Below are positions 33,331-45,461 of a DNA stretch of 64,000 nucleotides, in pieces. The first letter of the stretch is position 1. Every line of letters starts with the position of its first letter. The notes beneath the pieces were generated by a model that was not told the origin of the DNA, searched no databases, and saw only the letters and a program-made list of their open reading frames with translations. The stretch lies in assembly GCA_039519185.1 (NCBI GenBank), contig CM076846.1, positions 222,568,659 to 222,632,658 of the forward strand, given 5' to 3'. Origin of the DNA: Astragalus membranaceus. Its lineage: Eukaryota; Streptophyta; Magnoliopsida; Fabales; Fabaceae. The position numbers were made by a program, and so were the translations under genes.

Positions 33331-34167
33331 ATGAGGAACCCTATCAAGTTTGTGAAGCCCACTGTTGATGGAATGTCTTGGTTCTGGGACGCCGAAAATG
33401 TGAGGATTCCCAGGACTTGTTCACTTGGAAAGGCGATATTCTCTGTTCTGATGGGACAACAGGCTCACAACATCGGAGAGTATCCGTTGATTAATATGTA
33501 TGGGGAAAAGATTATTAGGACTCGTTTTGAACACAAGTTGAACATGTTTGGAGTTAAATGCTATGAGGCTGGCATAGGTAGAAATCGTACTGATGCGTTG
33601 ATGAAACGACACATCAAGGCCGGGTTTAAAAGTAAACATCCCTCTTACATAACAATCCTTGGTGGGGATCACGGCTATATTTCCACAGTTAAAAGACTCT
33701 AGGAGCGTGGTCATAAAGTGTTGCTGTTCGGGGACGAAAATAGCACTAGTGGCGATTTGAGGGGGATGGCAGATATTTATTGGAGCTGGGCTCGCGTGTT
33801 GGAGGGAGACTTCAGGTATATTCATTTTGTTTAAGAGTATATAATTGTTTAACAGTGAAGAGTACTGCACTTTAGGAAGAGAAGTATGGAGTTATAACTA
33901 TTGTTTGGAAACCCAATGGCTGATTCTAATTAGAAATACACACCTAGACATATTAACAAACTTTTAATTGTTGGATGTGATTTTTAACTACTTTTTGCTG
34001 ATGGCAGGGGAGAAGTGAAGAAGAAGAAGAAGAAGCAGGATGGAAGTGGAGAGAATTTGGAGAGGGGAGATGTCAAGGACAAGAAGGAGAATGGAAATGG
34101 ACACAACTCGGAGGGAGAAGTTAAGGACAAGCAGGATGGAAATGGACACCCAAACATTGGCAAATAA
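33331..34167 (+). pseudogene. NYN-domain protein, right copy with nonsense codon
   Basis: The mirror of 30416-31241. Exon 1 33331-33815 (donor CAG|GTATAT) and exon 2 34008-34167 (acceptor GGCAG). It carries a TAG at 33700-33702 where the left copy has a Gln codon (KRF-Q-ERGHK region), about two-thirds through the NYN domain. A few substitutions differ from the left copy (for example GKAIF instead of GKTIF, IIRTR instead of NIRTR). Exon 2 has extra AAG codons in the Lys run. If transcribed, it would give a truncated protein lacking GHKVLLFGDE. Confidence 0.85.
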
Positions 34168-34589
34168 AAATAAGGATTACATTCATCAGTAATTGTTCCT
34201 CCTAAATACTTTAAGTAGCTTATCCTTGCTAAATTTTATGGATTATTATTTTGTCATTTAAATGACCTCATTGAGTGGCTGCTCTCATATACATTTGTTG
34301 CTGTTCTAAAAATATATAAAAAAGAACATCAGTTTATTAGTAGTATATATATGTTGTCTTTTTGCTTTGTGGAACACGGGTAATTCAAGGAGACTTGAGT
34401 TGAGTTGATCTGTTTTATATCTTGTATTTTAGGTACTAATTTATTCCTTGTGACGTTTAGTTCTCTTCGATATTGTTTGGCTGCGTATCAAAAAGTATTA
34501 GATACGTACATATCCTATACGCCTATACAGAGTATCTAACCTTGATAGAACAAAAGCATATATCAAAATTAGTTACCTTGACGGTATAT

Positions 34590-36991
34590 AGTGGTGTAGC
34601 GACCGAAAAATCCGGACGAGGATTCCTCGAAGGTTCAAAAATGAAGCCGCCACCAAAGTTTAGTTTAAGGGCAAACATTGGAAAATCCCTTTTGGAATGG
34701 ATAGGGTCCTTGAGACCAGATTTGGGTTCGGGAGTCGGTTATGCATGGGGAAGGTGTTAGCACCCCCACGACATCCTTCCTAAGGAGGGTTACCTGTTAA
34801 CTAGTTGTAGGAAAGAATATTAATTGTGAAAATGTTAATTTTTACCCTTTTATTGAAAGAAAAAGACTTAATAAAAATTTTAGTTTTTTGTGCTTGAACG
34901 GGAGTGTGCCCCCACTCCTACGTATCTCCAGGTGCGATGGAGAAATCAAAGCTACGTAGTTCTTTAGTTAGAAAATGTTTGTTGGTTGGTATTTTTTAAT
35001 ATAGGGGTTTTAGGACTGTGTGATCTGTGTTGAAGGACCACTAGGGGTCTGAAGGAGCGTTGGGGCTCTGAAGGGCCGCTGAGGGCTGAAGGAGCGCTGG
35101 GGCTCTGAAGGACCACAGTTCACTTATCCTAAAACAATGACTAACCCGGCCGTACGACCGACTTAATCTCCTACTTTGAAAATAAGATTTTTGGTTTTTG
35201 AAATGAAAGATATGTGTTTGTATTTTTTTTTAATTTGGGAATTATTTATTTTAGATAGGGATTTTAGGACATGATCTGTAACGGTTCATTAGTGACCTAA
35301 AAAGCAGACTAACCCGACTGTACAATCGACTCAATGCCCTATTTATATTTTGTGGTTTTTTGTAAAAAAATGAATTAAGAAAGAAAGGTAATGGAAATTG
35401 TTTATTTTTGCGCTTGACAGGGGCGTGACCCTGCTCCTACGTATCTCTTGGTAGAGAATCAAAGGCTACGTAGTTCTAGGTAGAAAAATTTGTTTGTAAC
35501 TGTTCATTCGTGACCTAAAAAGCAGACTAACCCGACTGTACAGTCGACTTAATCCCCTATTTATATTTTTGAAAAAATAAAATGATTTGTGTATTTAAAA
35601 AATTAATGACGACACTAACAATTAATAAAGAGTAAAGTTAATAAATAAATAACTATACATATAAATAAATAAATGAATAAATAATAAATAATTATTTACA
35701 TAGATAAATAAACAATAGAAATAATAAATAAGTATGTACATAAATAAATAGTATACATAATAAATAAATATGTACAAAAATAAATAAATAAGATAAATAA
35801 ATAAATGCAAAACTAACCTCAAGCTGATCAATGCGATCAACGCCGAAACGGATCGAGCAATCTGACCATATCAACCGCGAACCGGACTCCTATCTGGTCC
35901 GTTTTCACCCGAAAATCGCCAAGTAAAGGACCTCAACGGCCATCCCAAAATTAACTAAAAACGGGCATTTAATCTAATGGACTGCAAAAGCTAGCCCAAA
36001 AGAATTAAAGACAAACTTTTAATCTAATGTACTGCAAATGCTAGCCCAAAAGATCACTTACCCCATCAAACACCATGTCCATAGCCTTTGCATCTCCATC
36101 TCTTTTATAGCCAAAGGCTAGGTAGTTCTTGTTTCTCCCAAGCAATGTGGGACTAAAACAACATAGAAAAAACAATTTTTGTTTTTCTCAAACCAGCCTC
36201 CGTAAAAGTGTGATTTCGGATTTTTAACCGTTGGATCATCTTTGTTTTTTGACACAAGGTTCGTGAGACATATATCTTCAATTTCACCGTTCGGATCGTT
36301 GAAAAAAGGTCTGAGAAGAGAGAAATTGCATTTGGAAAGTAGCTAAAAACTAATCCCGTTTTTTCTCAAACCAGCCATATTGACAGTGTGATTCCGGATT
36401 CGTTAACCGTTTGATCGTCTTCGTTTTTGGACAGCAGGTTCGTGCAAAATATATCTTCACTTTCACCGTTCGGATCGTCGAGACGGGTTCTAAGGAGAGA
36501 GAAATTTCATTTGGAAAGTAGCTAAAAATTAATCCCGTTTTTTCTCAAACCAGTCATATTGACTATGCGATTCCGGATTCGTTAACCGTTGGATCGTCTT
36601 TGTTTTTGGACAGCAGGTTCGTGCGACATATATCTTCACTTTCACCGTTCGGATCGTCGAGACAAGTTCTAAGGAGAGAGAAATTGCATTCGCAAAATAG
36701 CCATTTTTATATTTTTTTAACATTGGCATTCTTGGGCCAAGTTATGGACATTTTTTGTTATAATCTAAATTAGCATATTTTTGAATCTTTGTTTAACCAC
36801 TAAAAAAAATAAATAAATAACATCGCAAAATTGGTAAATGAGCAGGAAATGACCTATTCGAGGGTTTAAGAATCAAATATAACAAAAAACATTTTTTTTA
36901 TTTTTTCTAAAAAGTGAAAAATACCGTTAAAATTGGGTATCATTTTCCTTTATTTGAAAACATCCGGACAAAATTAGGGTATGACAAGTGG
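34590..36991 (-). mobile_element. Ogre/Tat-like solo LTR in right arm, TSD AGTGG
   Basis: LTR 34595-36986 (2392 bp), minus orientation, TGTCATACCC to GGTCGCTACA. AGTGG occurs on both sides (34590-34594, 36987-36991), so it is a true solo LTR insertion 3' of the NYN gene. Conserved stem-loops on the minus strand lie at about 34905-34960 and 35430-35480. Confidence 0.9.
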
Positions 36992-38128
36992 CTTGTAAGT
37001 TGTAAGGTCTGCTAGCACCCCAACTAATAAGGCAAAAGACAGTCTAAATCATTTAGACCTGAAAATCCCAGAAAACCTACTAGCAATGAGAGTCCATAGG
37101 ACTGTTTGATATTGGAGTAACATGCATGGATGATGACTTGTCTCCATCATGTGAATCTCTTGAAGAACTTTGGACATAGGAGTAGTACACAGGATGCTTT
37201 CGAGATCTTGAAGAATGATAGGGAATCTGATTTTGCTGAAAGCATAGTCACTTAGTAGTTAATTAGTTATCAGCATAGTGTGTGTTTGTGTGTATCTGTA
37301 AATGCAATTGAGAAATGTGCCACGTATAAAACTCCAAAGAAGAACACAAACAATCAAAAGGTACTCTCTCAAAAGGTATATAGGTTGACTTTGAGAGAAT
37401 CAGAGAACACACAATATTATACAAGTTTCCTATTTTGGTTGAGCTCCATTAGGTGATTCAAGTGATGAAATTCCTTTTTATTTTTGTAGGTCTCATGTTT
37501 ATGTTTCAAATGGGTCAAGCAGGTGTGCTGCTTTGTAAGTTGTGGGTGACGAGGAGGAAATGATAACGTTGGGATTGGAGTCCATTTCCTAATCACAAAT
37601 CAATTTTGTTTCAATTATTTAAAAATACTTTTCTTTTTTCTTTTAGGAAAACGACTATTTTCTTTATTTTAAATTGTTGGCCTTCGTTGGCCTCATCTGC
37701 AAAATTGATCTCTCTTAGCGAGCGGCTCATGTTTTACGTTTTTCGATTCCATCATACCTACCAAGTTTTCACACCTTAATTGTTCATCACCACAAATGTA
37801 ATCTAAATCCCTAACCTCTCTTCCTTCTTAGAGGGAGAGGCTCTCCCATTGATTCATGTTGTTTTCTCATTTTTATCTAGAAAGAAAAGTCATATTTGAG
37901 TCGGCCATAATAAGAACTAATGAACTTTTTGGTGTCTTGTCATCAACCATGTACTCACCTTTAAGATTCATGTTGAAACTTTGTGTTTTAAATGTATTAA
38001 AATTTAAAAAATGTTAGTCTTATATTTCCAAGTGAGTAGTATTGAAAAATGAACTCTCATAGACTTTTGGACTTTGCACACCGCAAGGTAGACAATCTTT
38101 CAATTTCACATGAAGATCTCGGTCCCAA
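36992..38128 (-). other. flank with possible C-terminal exon of an unknown gene
   Basis: On the minus strand, at about 37239-37082, a splice-like TGCTTTCAG is followed by an open frame containing SRSRKHPVYYSYVQSSSRDS, then HVTPISNSPMDSHC and a stop. It looks like the Ser-rich tail of a host gene, but no family is recognised. The solo LTR lies just downstream of it. The rest up to 38128 is AT-rich and partly belongs to the Tat-like LTR continued at 46400. Confidence 0.35.
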
Positions 38129-38133
38129 TACTA

Positions 38134-38410
38134 TATTGAGATATGCCTTGTAATTCTATTGCTTGTAATAATAGTAGGTGTAATTAGAAACCTAGTCGAA
38201 ATGGGCCAGTCGAATGGGCTAGTCGAAATTATGGGTCTAGGCCTGTTTCATTGTATATATATACAGACGTCTGTAGCATGTAATTTGTAACATACTTTTA
38301 TGAAATTCAGTGCAGCTTTTACTATTCATATTATATTGCCCTAATCATTCCTCTGACACCTTGCGCCGCCACTTCCTTTTCTTCTCCCTTTCACGTGTTT
38401 ATCCCCAACA
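38134..38410 (+). repeat. 5' LTR of copia element
   Basis: 277 bp with three AGTCGAAAT/AGTCGAATG motifs, TATATATATA at about 38258 as a likely TATA region, and end ATCCCCAACA. Confidence 0.9.
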
Positions 38411-38457
38411 AATTGGTATCAGAGCTAGTTAGATCCTTACAAAATCTATCAAGATCC

Positions 38458-40581
38458 ATGGCAGCGCGAGACAACTCTGGTGGAGGTATTCCGGGGAACC
38501 TCCCAATCTTCGACGGAAAGGATTATGAACGTTGGTGTGCACAGATGAAGGTGCTGTTTCGGTATCAAGATGTCCTTGATGTTGTGAATGGTGGTGTTCC
38601 ACCCTTGGCAGCAAACGCCACTGAAGCGGTGAGGAACAACCACCATTCGCTGAGGAAGAAATATGGAAAAGGGCTGTTTTTGCTTCACCAATGCGTTGAT
38701 TCCAATGTCCTGAACCTGATCATCGACAGTGAGTCAGCAAAGGCAGCTTGGGACATCCTCAAGAACTCGTATGGAGGAGCAGACAGGCTGAAGAAGATAC
38801 GCCTTCAGTCGCTCAGGAAACAGTACGAGGCCTTGAAGATGACAGATGGAGAATCGATTGGAGAATTCATTACGAGGTTAGTAGCATTAACTAATCAAAT
38901 GAAAGGTAATGGTGAAACTGTGACTGAAGTAAATAAAGTCGAAAAGGTGCTCGGATCCTTAACCCTGGAATTCGACTATGTTGTCACTGCTATCGAAGAA
39001 TCCAAGGACCTAGACACGTTGAAGTTAGATGAACTTCAGGGTTCCTTAGAGGCGCATGAATTGAGAATAAGGCAGAGAAGTTCAGAGAAAGAAACTGAAC
39101 AAGTCTTGCTTTCATATTCCTCTAAGAGAAATTGGAAGGCAGGCAACAAGGAGAAGGGTAGAGAAAAGGGATCAAGCAGTAAGAAGAAAGAACAAGGATC
39201 TTTCGACAAGAAGAAGGGAGACCTGTCGAAAGTTCATTGTTATAACTGTCAGCAATTTGGGCATTATAGGAACAAGTGTCAAAACAAGAAAGTTCCTAGG
39301 GATAAAGATGCAGAAGCCAAGTTTGCTAATGATGGTGACTCAGACTCTGACTCAGAGGAGTTAATGCTGATGGCTGTCGAAGATGAGATTCGACTCGATG
39401 AAGGAATTGCTGAAAGTAGCGAGCAAAATAGTGGGAACACTTGTATAAGTGGATTCACTTGCGATGCTCAAAATACTTGTGCAATGTGTGTGTGGCAGGG
39501 CAGTGGAAACACTGGTGATGCCTCCAACATTGCCAGCAATGATGATGAAGAATTGTCATTCATGACAGCTACTGACCTAGAATTACTGTTGTTGAAGGCT
39601 GATACAAATTCGAATGAAGAGAAGTCTGTCGAATGGTATCTCGACACTGGATGTTCAAATCACATGTGTTGTCACAAGGAGTGGTTTGTCAAAATGGAGC
39701 AGATAAGCAAAAAGATAAGGTTTGCAGATAACAGTAGAGTTACTGCTGAAGGAGTAGGTACCATAAAGTTCCTGGCGAAAGATGGTAAGTGGTGCTACAT
39801 CCAAGGGGTATTTTATGTACCAGATATGAGGAGCAATCTGCTAAGTATTGGGCAGATGATTGAAAAAAACTTCACCATCGAAATGGGTGATAATAGTCTC
39901 AGCTTGTTCGATTCGACCAAGAAGATGATTTTGAGGGTGTCGATGCAGAGTAACAAAACCTTTAAGATCAAGCTGCAAGTAGTCGAAGAACATTGTCTCC
40001 AGACCACTGTCGAAGAAGAGCACTGGAGATGGCACAGGAGATTAGGCCACCTCAACTTCAAGAGCTTGAGTCAACTACATGAAAAGAAGATGGTTCATGG
40101 GTTGCCTGCAGTAAAAGTACCTGTCGAAGTTTGCGAGAGTTGTTGCAAGTCGAAACAACCAAGAAACTCGTTTAAATCAGAAGTACCTAGCAGAGCAGAG
40201 AAGAAGCTAGAGGTGATATTTTCTGATGTCTGTGGTCCTTTCGAAGTATGTTCCTTAGGAGGGAATAAGTACTTTGTCACCTTCATTGACGAATACGCTA
40301 GAATGTCCTGGGTGTATTTGATCAAAATGAAGAGTGAAGTACTAGAAATATTCAAGAAGTTTAAGGTAATGATTGAAAAGCAGAGTGAATGTGCAATCAA
40401 AACCCTTAGAAGCGATGGAGGTGGTGAGTACAATTCTCATGGATTTGTCGAATTCTGTGAGAAAGAAGGAATTGTGCATGAAGTCACTGCACCTTGCACG
40501 CCTCAGCATAATGGTACGGCTGAGAGGAAAAACAGGACCATCCTCAACATGGTAAGAAGCATGTTGAAGGAGAAGAAGCTA
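38458..40581 (+). pseudogene. copia gag-protease-integrase part of polyprotein
   Basis: The real start is the ATG at 38458 (MAARDN), 31 nt after the PBS-region sequence, rather than the upstream extension of the frame. Gag: UBN2-type FDGKDYERWCAQMKVLF, then YGGADRLKKIRLQSLRKQYE. Zinc knuckle CYNCQQFGHYRNKC (39238-39279). Protease active site WYLDTGCSNHMC (39634-39669). Integrase zinc domain HRRLGHLNFKSL and CESCCKSK. Core FSDVCGPF, TLRSDGGGEYNS and TPQHNGTAERK. The frame is cut at 40581 by the TGTAACGCCCC LTR. Confidence 0.88.
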
Positions 40582-43500
40582 TGTAACGCCCCAAAATAAT
40601 TAAGTATTTATTAAATTAGATTACTAAGGTATTTCTTTGAATAGTCATAATAAAATAATAGGAGGATGTTTAATAAATTAAGTGAGTAGTATTTTATGGT
40701 GTTATGGAGTAGTGTTTAGTAATTGAGTGGGTGGTATGTTAATTATGTTAGGGAGTGGTGGAAGAAATTAGAGGGGGTGTAAATTAGGCCCAAAACACTT
40801 GAGCCCAATTAAATGAAAAGAAAGGAATTAGAATTGAAATTAGGGAAAGAAATTAGAATCAGATGCGTGAAACGCAGAGAGAGACGGAGTGAAAGAGAGA
40901 AGAAAAGAAAGAAAAAGGAGAACCGAGAGATAAGAGGGCAAGCCGAGAGAGGAGAACAAAACGGAGGAGTGGTCGCGAACAAGGAGAAGAGAAGGGAGTG
41001 TGAGCAGAGAAGGAAGAGAGGTCGCGAGAGGAAGAAAGAAGAGGAAGAGAAACGCGAACTGCTGGGGGAAGAGAGACGCGCAGGGAGAAGGGAGACGCGA
41101 AAGGAAGGAAAGAAGGGAATCAGAATTAGAACCAAAACAGAGAAAAGCGTTAGAGGCAAAACAGAGAAGAACCGAAAGAAGAAAAGAAAAGAGAAAGGGG
41201 ACCTAGCGAGAGAGACAGAACGAGAACAGAAGGAAAAAAAGAAAAAGAAAGGAGGAGCGTACGGCTGGAGATGAGGAAAGAAGACAGGAGCAGAAACGCG
41301 AAGAAGAGGAAAAGAGAAAGGAGGGGGGGGTCCGCGTGAAGCTCCAAAGGAGAGGAGAGCTTGGTTGAATTCTCCAATTTCCAAAGGTTAGGGGGCACTC
41401 CTTTACTTATATAATAGCTTATATGATTTGTGTTATGTGTGGGTTAGGTGTTAGGAGAGTTGGATGGTTTGATTTTGGTGTTATTTCCTTGATTGAAGTT
41501 GACCATGATTCATTTGTGAAATGTGATGTGGTGGTGTTGAAAATAGACTATGTATATATATTGTGTTGAAGGTGAAACCCTAAGTTTGGGTAGTATTTGA
41601 TGAAATATGATGTGAGAAATGTTGTTGAATTAATTTTGGTGTTGGTGGCCTATGTTTGGATTTTGATGAAATTATGGAGTATGTGTTGAAATGAATTAAA
41701 TATGTTTAGGTGTTGATGAGGTGTTGTTGATAGGGTGTAGTTAAGTGTTGAAAGGTGTTGTTGATATAGCGTAGTTTAAGTGTTGAAAGGTATTGTTGAT
41801 GCGTGTTGTATGCGCTTGTACGTGATGGTTGTGGGTGAGGCGTGGCACGATGTGGCCTTATGCCCACTTTGGGGCGCGCTTTAGTGTGTGTTGCGTGATT
41901 GTGTGGGAAATAATCAATTATAAATAGAAATTGTGTCTGGACTGGTATTACAGGTGAATATATTATTTTGGAATGTCCGTATTTCAGAGGAAACTCTGCC
42001 GGATTTTTGTTAGAATTTTGATATGTAGCTGTCGAGATGTAAGTATGTATGTGGAATTGTAGGTGAGTCGAATTGTAGGATTGTCAAAGAGAAGGTGTGT
42101 CGAATTGGAGGTGAATCGAGTTTAGGTGTGTGTCGAAGTATAGGTGTGCGTCGAAGGAATGCGTACGTTGAAGGACATGTGCGTTGAAGTTAAGTGTTGT
42201 GCTTAGGTGTGGTGAGCCTAAGTGTAGTTGTTGAAGTGTGGTGGATATAAGCCTAAGTATATATATTTTCGAGGAGTAGAGGTATTAAGGGTGGTGTAAT
42301 CTTGCCTAAGTGTGGCTGCTAAAGTGCAGTGAAAGTTTGTCGAAGACCGCATTGTCGAGGGGTATAAATATTGAAGTATGTTGTATGGATGTTGACGCTA
42401 GTGTTGTCGAGTTGTAGTTGCTGAGGTGTAGAGTCTATGTACCGCAGTGTATGTGTTGATGAGTAGATGTAACGAGGTGCAAGCGTATGGGTGTCGACGT
42501 GTAGATGTCGAAGTATGGATGTGAAGCAGGGTGATGTGACGTTTGGTCCTTGGGTGACGATTTGGTTCTTGTAGTGACAATTTAGTCCACTACGAGTGGT
42601 GTCGAGGTGTCCGGTGAGATGGGTGTTAGCCTTAGAGCTTTTGACTGATGAGTTGTGGTTAGCCCTAGAGCTATGGATTGGTGCAGTGAGGTTAGCCATA
42701 GAGCTAGTGAATGATGTGGTGATGTTAGCCTTAGAGCGATAGCCGATGTTTTGGTGGATTAATAACGAGGTAAGTGATGGTGTAAGTGACGAGGTAAATG
42801 ACGGTGTATTATTATGTTGTCGTTGTTGAGACTTCGGTCTGTATTTATTATTGAGGCTTCGGCCAGTGGTGAGTTAGGCTTCGGCCAAAGCGGTGTGTGC
42901 CCTCAAGGCTTACGTTGTTAATTAATTATTTATTGCGGAGATGATCAAAGCGGTGAGTGCCCTCAAGGCTTATGTGTTGATGATGATGTTGCGTTGAGTG
43001 ATAAAAGAGGTGAGTCTAATAATTATTGTGGTGTATGTGTTATGTGTTGATGGTGACGTTGCATTGAGTGATAAAAGAGGTGAGTCTAATAATTATTGTG
43101 GTGTATGTGTTGTGTTGTTGATGATGTCAAAGCGGTGATGTAGGCCTAAGTGCCAAAGCGGTGATGTAGGCCCGAGTGCCAAAGCGGTGATGTAGGCCTA
43201 AGTGCCAAAGCGGTGATGTAGGCCTAAGTGCCAAAGCGGTGATGTAGGCCTAAGTGCCAAAGCGGTGATGTGGGTTTCGGCCAAAGCGGTGATGTGGGCT
43301 TCGGCCAAAGCGGTGATGATGATGTTGTTGTGTTGATTGTGGTTGTTGGTGTTGAGGTGCCATGATTGTTGTTGTTGTTGTTTGGTGATGTCTCGTGGTG
43401 AGTATGAGTTGAGGTGTTATAGATGATGATACGTGTTTGTTTATTGAGCAGTGGTGTTTCTTGGAGTTTGTGAAGTAAATAATATATGTTGATCTTGTTG

Positions 43501-44013
43501 TGAATTGGTGTTTAGTTGCCTTCCTCAATATAATGCTTATCATATTTACTATTATTTATGTAAAGAGACTCACCCTACTGCTTTTATGTTGCTTCTCATG
43601 TCGGCAACGTGCAGGTGTTAGCGAGTGAAGGTGATCTAGTACCTTCCTTCTAGTTGGTCGAGTCAGCTCTGATACGTAGCACCTGGGGGGCGATTACTAG
43701 CTGTTTAAGCCTTATATCATGTGACACTGTTGGATTTTGTACTAATATTGTTACAACTAAGTTTTGGAAATTATTACTTTGACCCGCTGCGTGTTGATAA
43801 ACCATTCTTTGTAGACTTTTGAGTCACTTGAGGGTTCGCCCCATTTTATAGAAAGCTACGTATTATGATTTTGAAAAGATGAATTTTATTATCAATTGTG
43901 TATGATGGAACTGAAGTTAAGTGTAACACCCCGTTGGATGAAGTGAAAAATAATTTGTTAAACTCTGATATTTCAATTTAAATTGCCGGGTAAAAATGGG
44001 GTGTTACAAGCTA
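40577..44013 (+). mobile_element. solo LTR inside copia pol, TSD AGCTA
   Basis: LTR 40582-44008 (3427 bp), TGTAACGCCCC...GGGGTGTTACA, with AGCTA on both sides (40577-40581, 44009-44013). If the LTR and one AGCTA are disregarded, the copia reading frame on both sides is in phase. Contains a GA-rich tract (40830-41310), many TCGA/GTCGA motifs (42040-42520), GAGCTAGTG and TTAGCC tandem units (42590-42760), a 69-bp duplication (42977-43114) and a 26-bp CCAAAGCGGTGATGTAGGCC array (43125-43310). Confidence 0.9.
43125..43320 (+). repeat. 26-bp minisatellite CCAAAGCGGTGATGTAGGCC
   Basis: Five to seven tandem units of CCAAAGCGGTGATGTAGGCC followed by TAAGTG or a TTCGG variant, located in the solo LTR close to its 3' end. 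Confidence 0.85.
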
Positions 44014-44784
44014 CCTCATAGTTTATGGGGAGAACTTGTAGCCACGGCAGTATACATTCTGAACAAATGCCCCACAAAGAGATTGATTGGGAAGACACCT
44101 GAAGAAGCATGGCTAGGAAGAAAGCCAAGTGTCAAGCATCTCAGAATAATTGGCTCATTATGCTATAGACATGTCCCTGAGCAACTAAGAAGCAAGCTGG
44201 ATGATAGAGCTCAACAAATGATTCTTGTTGGCTATCATTCGACAGAAGCATACAAGCTGTATGATCCTGTGCAGAAGAAAATGGTGAAAAGCAGAGATGT
44301 CGTAGTAGATGAGTCGAAACATTGGAACTGGGAAGAAGGCTGTGAGAAACCTACAATGATGGACTTCGACGAAGTCTCTGATCGAAATGATCAGTATGAA
44401 GAGGTCGAAACTGAAGAGCCAGCAGAACCCATTGCTGTCGAACCTTTAAGAAGGTCGCAAAGGGAAAGACAGAGATCAGTAAGACTAGAAGGATTCGACA
44501 CTTACCCAGATTCTGCTATTACAGCAGAGGGAGACCTGACACACTTTGCATTAATGGCTGAAGCAGAACCAGTGAACCTGGAAGAAGCTCTTAGTCACAA
44601 GCAGTGGAAGGAAGCAATGATTGATGAGCTGAAGTCAATCGAAAAGAATGGCACTTGGAAGCTAGTCGAACTTCCAAGGCAAAAGAAAGCTATAGGCGTG
44701 AAATGGGTCTACAAGACCAAACTCAAGCCCAATGGAGAAGTGGCCAAGTACAAGGCCAGGCTAGTAGCCAAAGGGTTTCTGTAG
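44014..44784 (+). pseudogene. copia integrase C-terminal/RT N-terminal part
   Basis: Continues the copia frame right after the inserted LTR: SLWGELVATAVYILN, NKCPTKRLIGKTPEEAW and GSLCYRHVP (C-terminal integrase), then RT start WKEAMIDELKSIEKN and VKWVYKTKLKPNGEVAKYKA. A TAG at 44782-44784 replaces the Gln normally following KGFL. Confidence 0.85.
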
Positions 44785-45456
44785 AAACCTGGTTTGGATT
44801 TCAATGAGGTCTTTGCCCCAGTAGCCAGGATCGAAACCATAAGATTGGTAGTAGCAGTGGCAAGTCATAGAGGTTGGCCTCTACATCAACTAGATGTAAA
44901 GTCAGCATTTCTTAATGGACCTCTGGAGGAGGAAGTCTATGTTTGTCAACCACCTGGTTTTGAGTCGAAGGGTCAAGAAGACATGGTTTTTAAGCTTGAG
45001 AAAGCCCTATATGGACTCAAGCAAGCTCCAAGAGCGTGGAACAAGAGAATTGATGGATTTCTCTTGGCTCAGAAGTTCATGAGATGCACCAATGAACATG
45101 GAGTGTATGTGAAGAAGAATGGAACTTCGACTCAGTTGTTGTTATGCCTGTATGTAGATGATCTACTAGTAACTGGCAGCAATGAAGTCGAAGTCGAAAC
45201 CTTTAAGAAAGTGATGATGTCTGAGTTTGAAATGAGTGATCTAGGACATCTATCATATTTCCTAGGAATGGAATTCACAGAGTCGAAGAAGGGAATATTT
45301 CTGCATCAGTCGAAGTATGCAGCTGATATCCTGAAGAGATTCGACATGATTAACTGTAAGGAGGTTTCGACACCAGCGGACACAAGCAGCAAGCTGTCGA
45401 AAGATGATGAAGGGATTGAAGTAGATGCCACCCTCTTTAAACAGATTGTGGGCTGA
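44785..45456 (+). pseudogene. copia reverse transcriptase core
   Basis: Contains FNEVFAPVARIETIRL, HQLDVKSAFLNGPLEEEVYV, PPGFE and ALYGLKQAPRAWNKRID, then the RT active-site YVDDLLVTG (about 45151). Near 45450 the frame is lost: the expected start of the conserved block before YLCNTRPD is missing about 4 nt, giving a TGA at 45454-45456. Confidence 0.85.
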
Positions 45457-45461
45457 GGTAC

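Larger units (their letters stand above)
27550..36986. repeat. giant inverted repeat with NYN genes and solo LTRs
   Basis: The left arm (27550-32276) and right arm (32315-36986) are reverse complements at high identity, separated by a 38-nt spacer. Corresponding landmarks: LTR start 27550 and 36986; LTR inner end 29987 and 34595; NYN exon 2 stop 30416 and 34167; exon 1 start 31241 and 33331; central GTACTATTGTTGTTTT (32261) and its complement (32315). Coordinate sums drift only between about 64,536 and 64,591, showing few small indels. The arms contain no transposase. Confidence 0.93.

Noticed and set aside
27550..36986. A single transposon with the two LTRs as its inverted ends
   Set aside because: The right LTR has its own AGTGG duplication on both sides. 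The outer flanks GCATC and AGTGG do not match.
40809..41398. Lys/Arg/Glu-rich protein (153 aa) and the complementary Ser/Phe/Leu frame
   Set aside because: GA-rich tract inside the solo LTR. Both strands are open because of composition.
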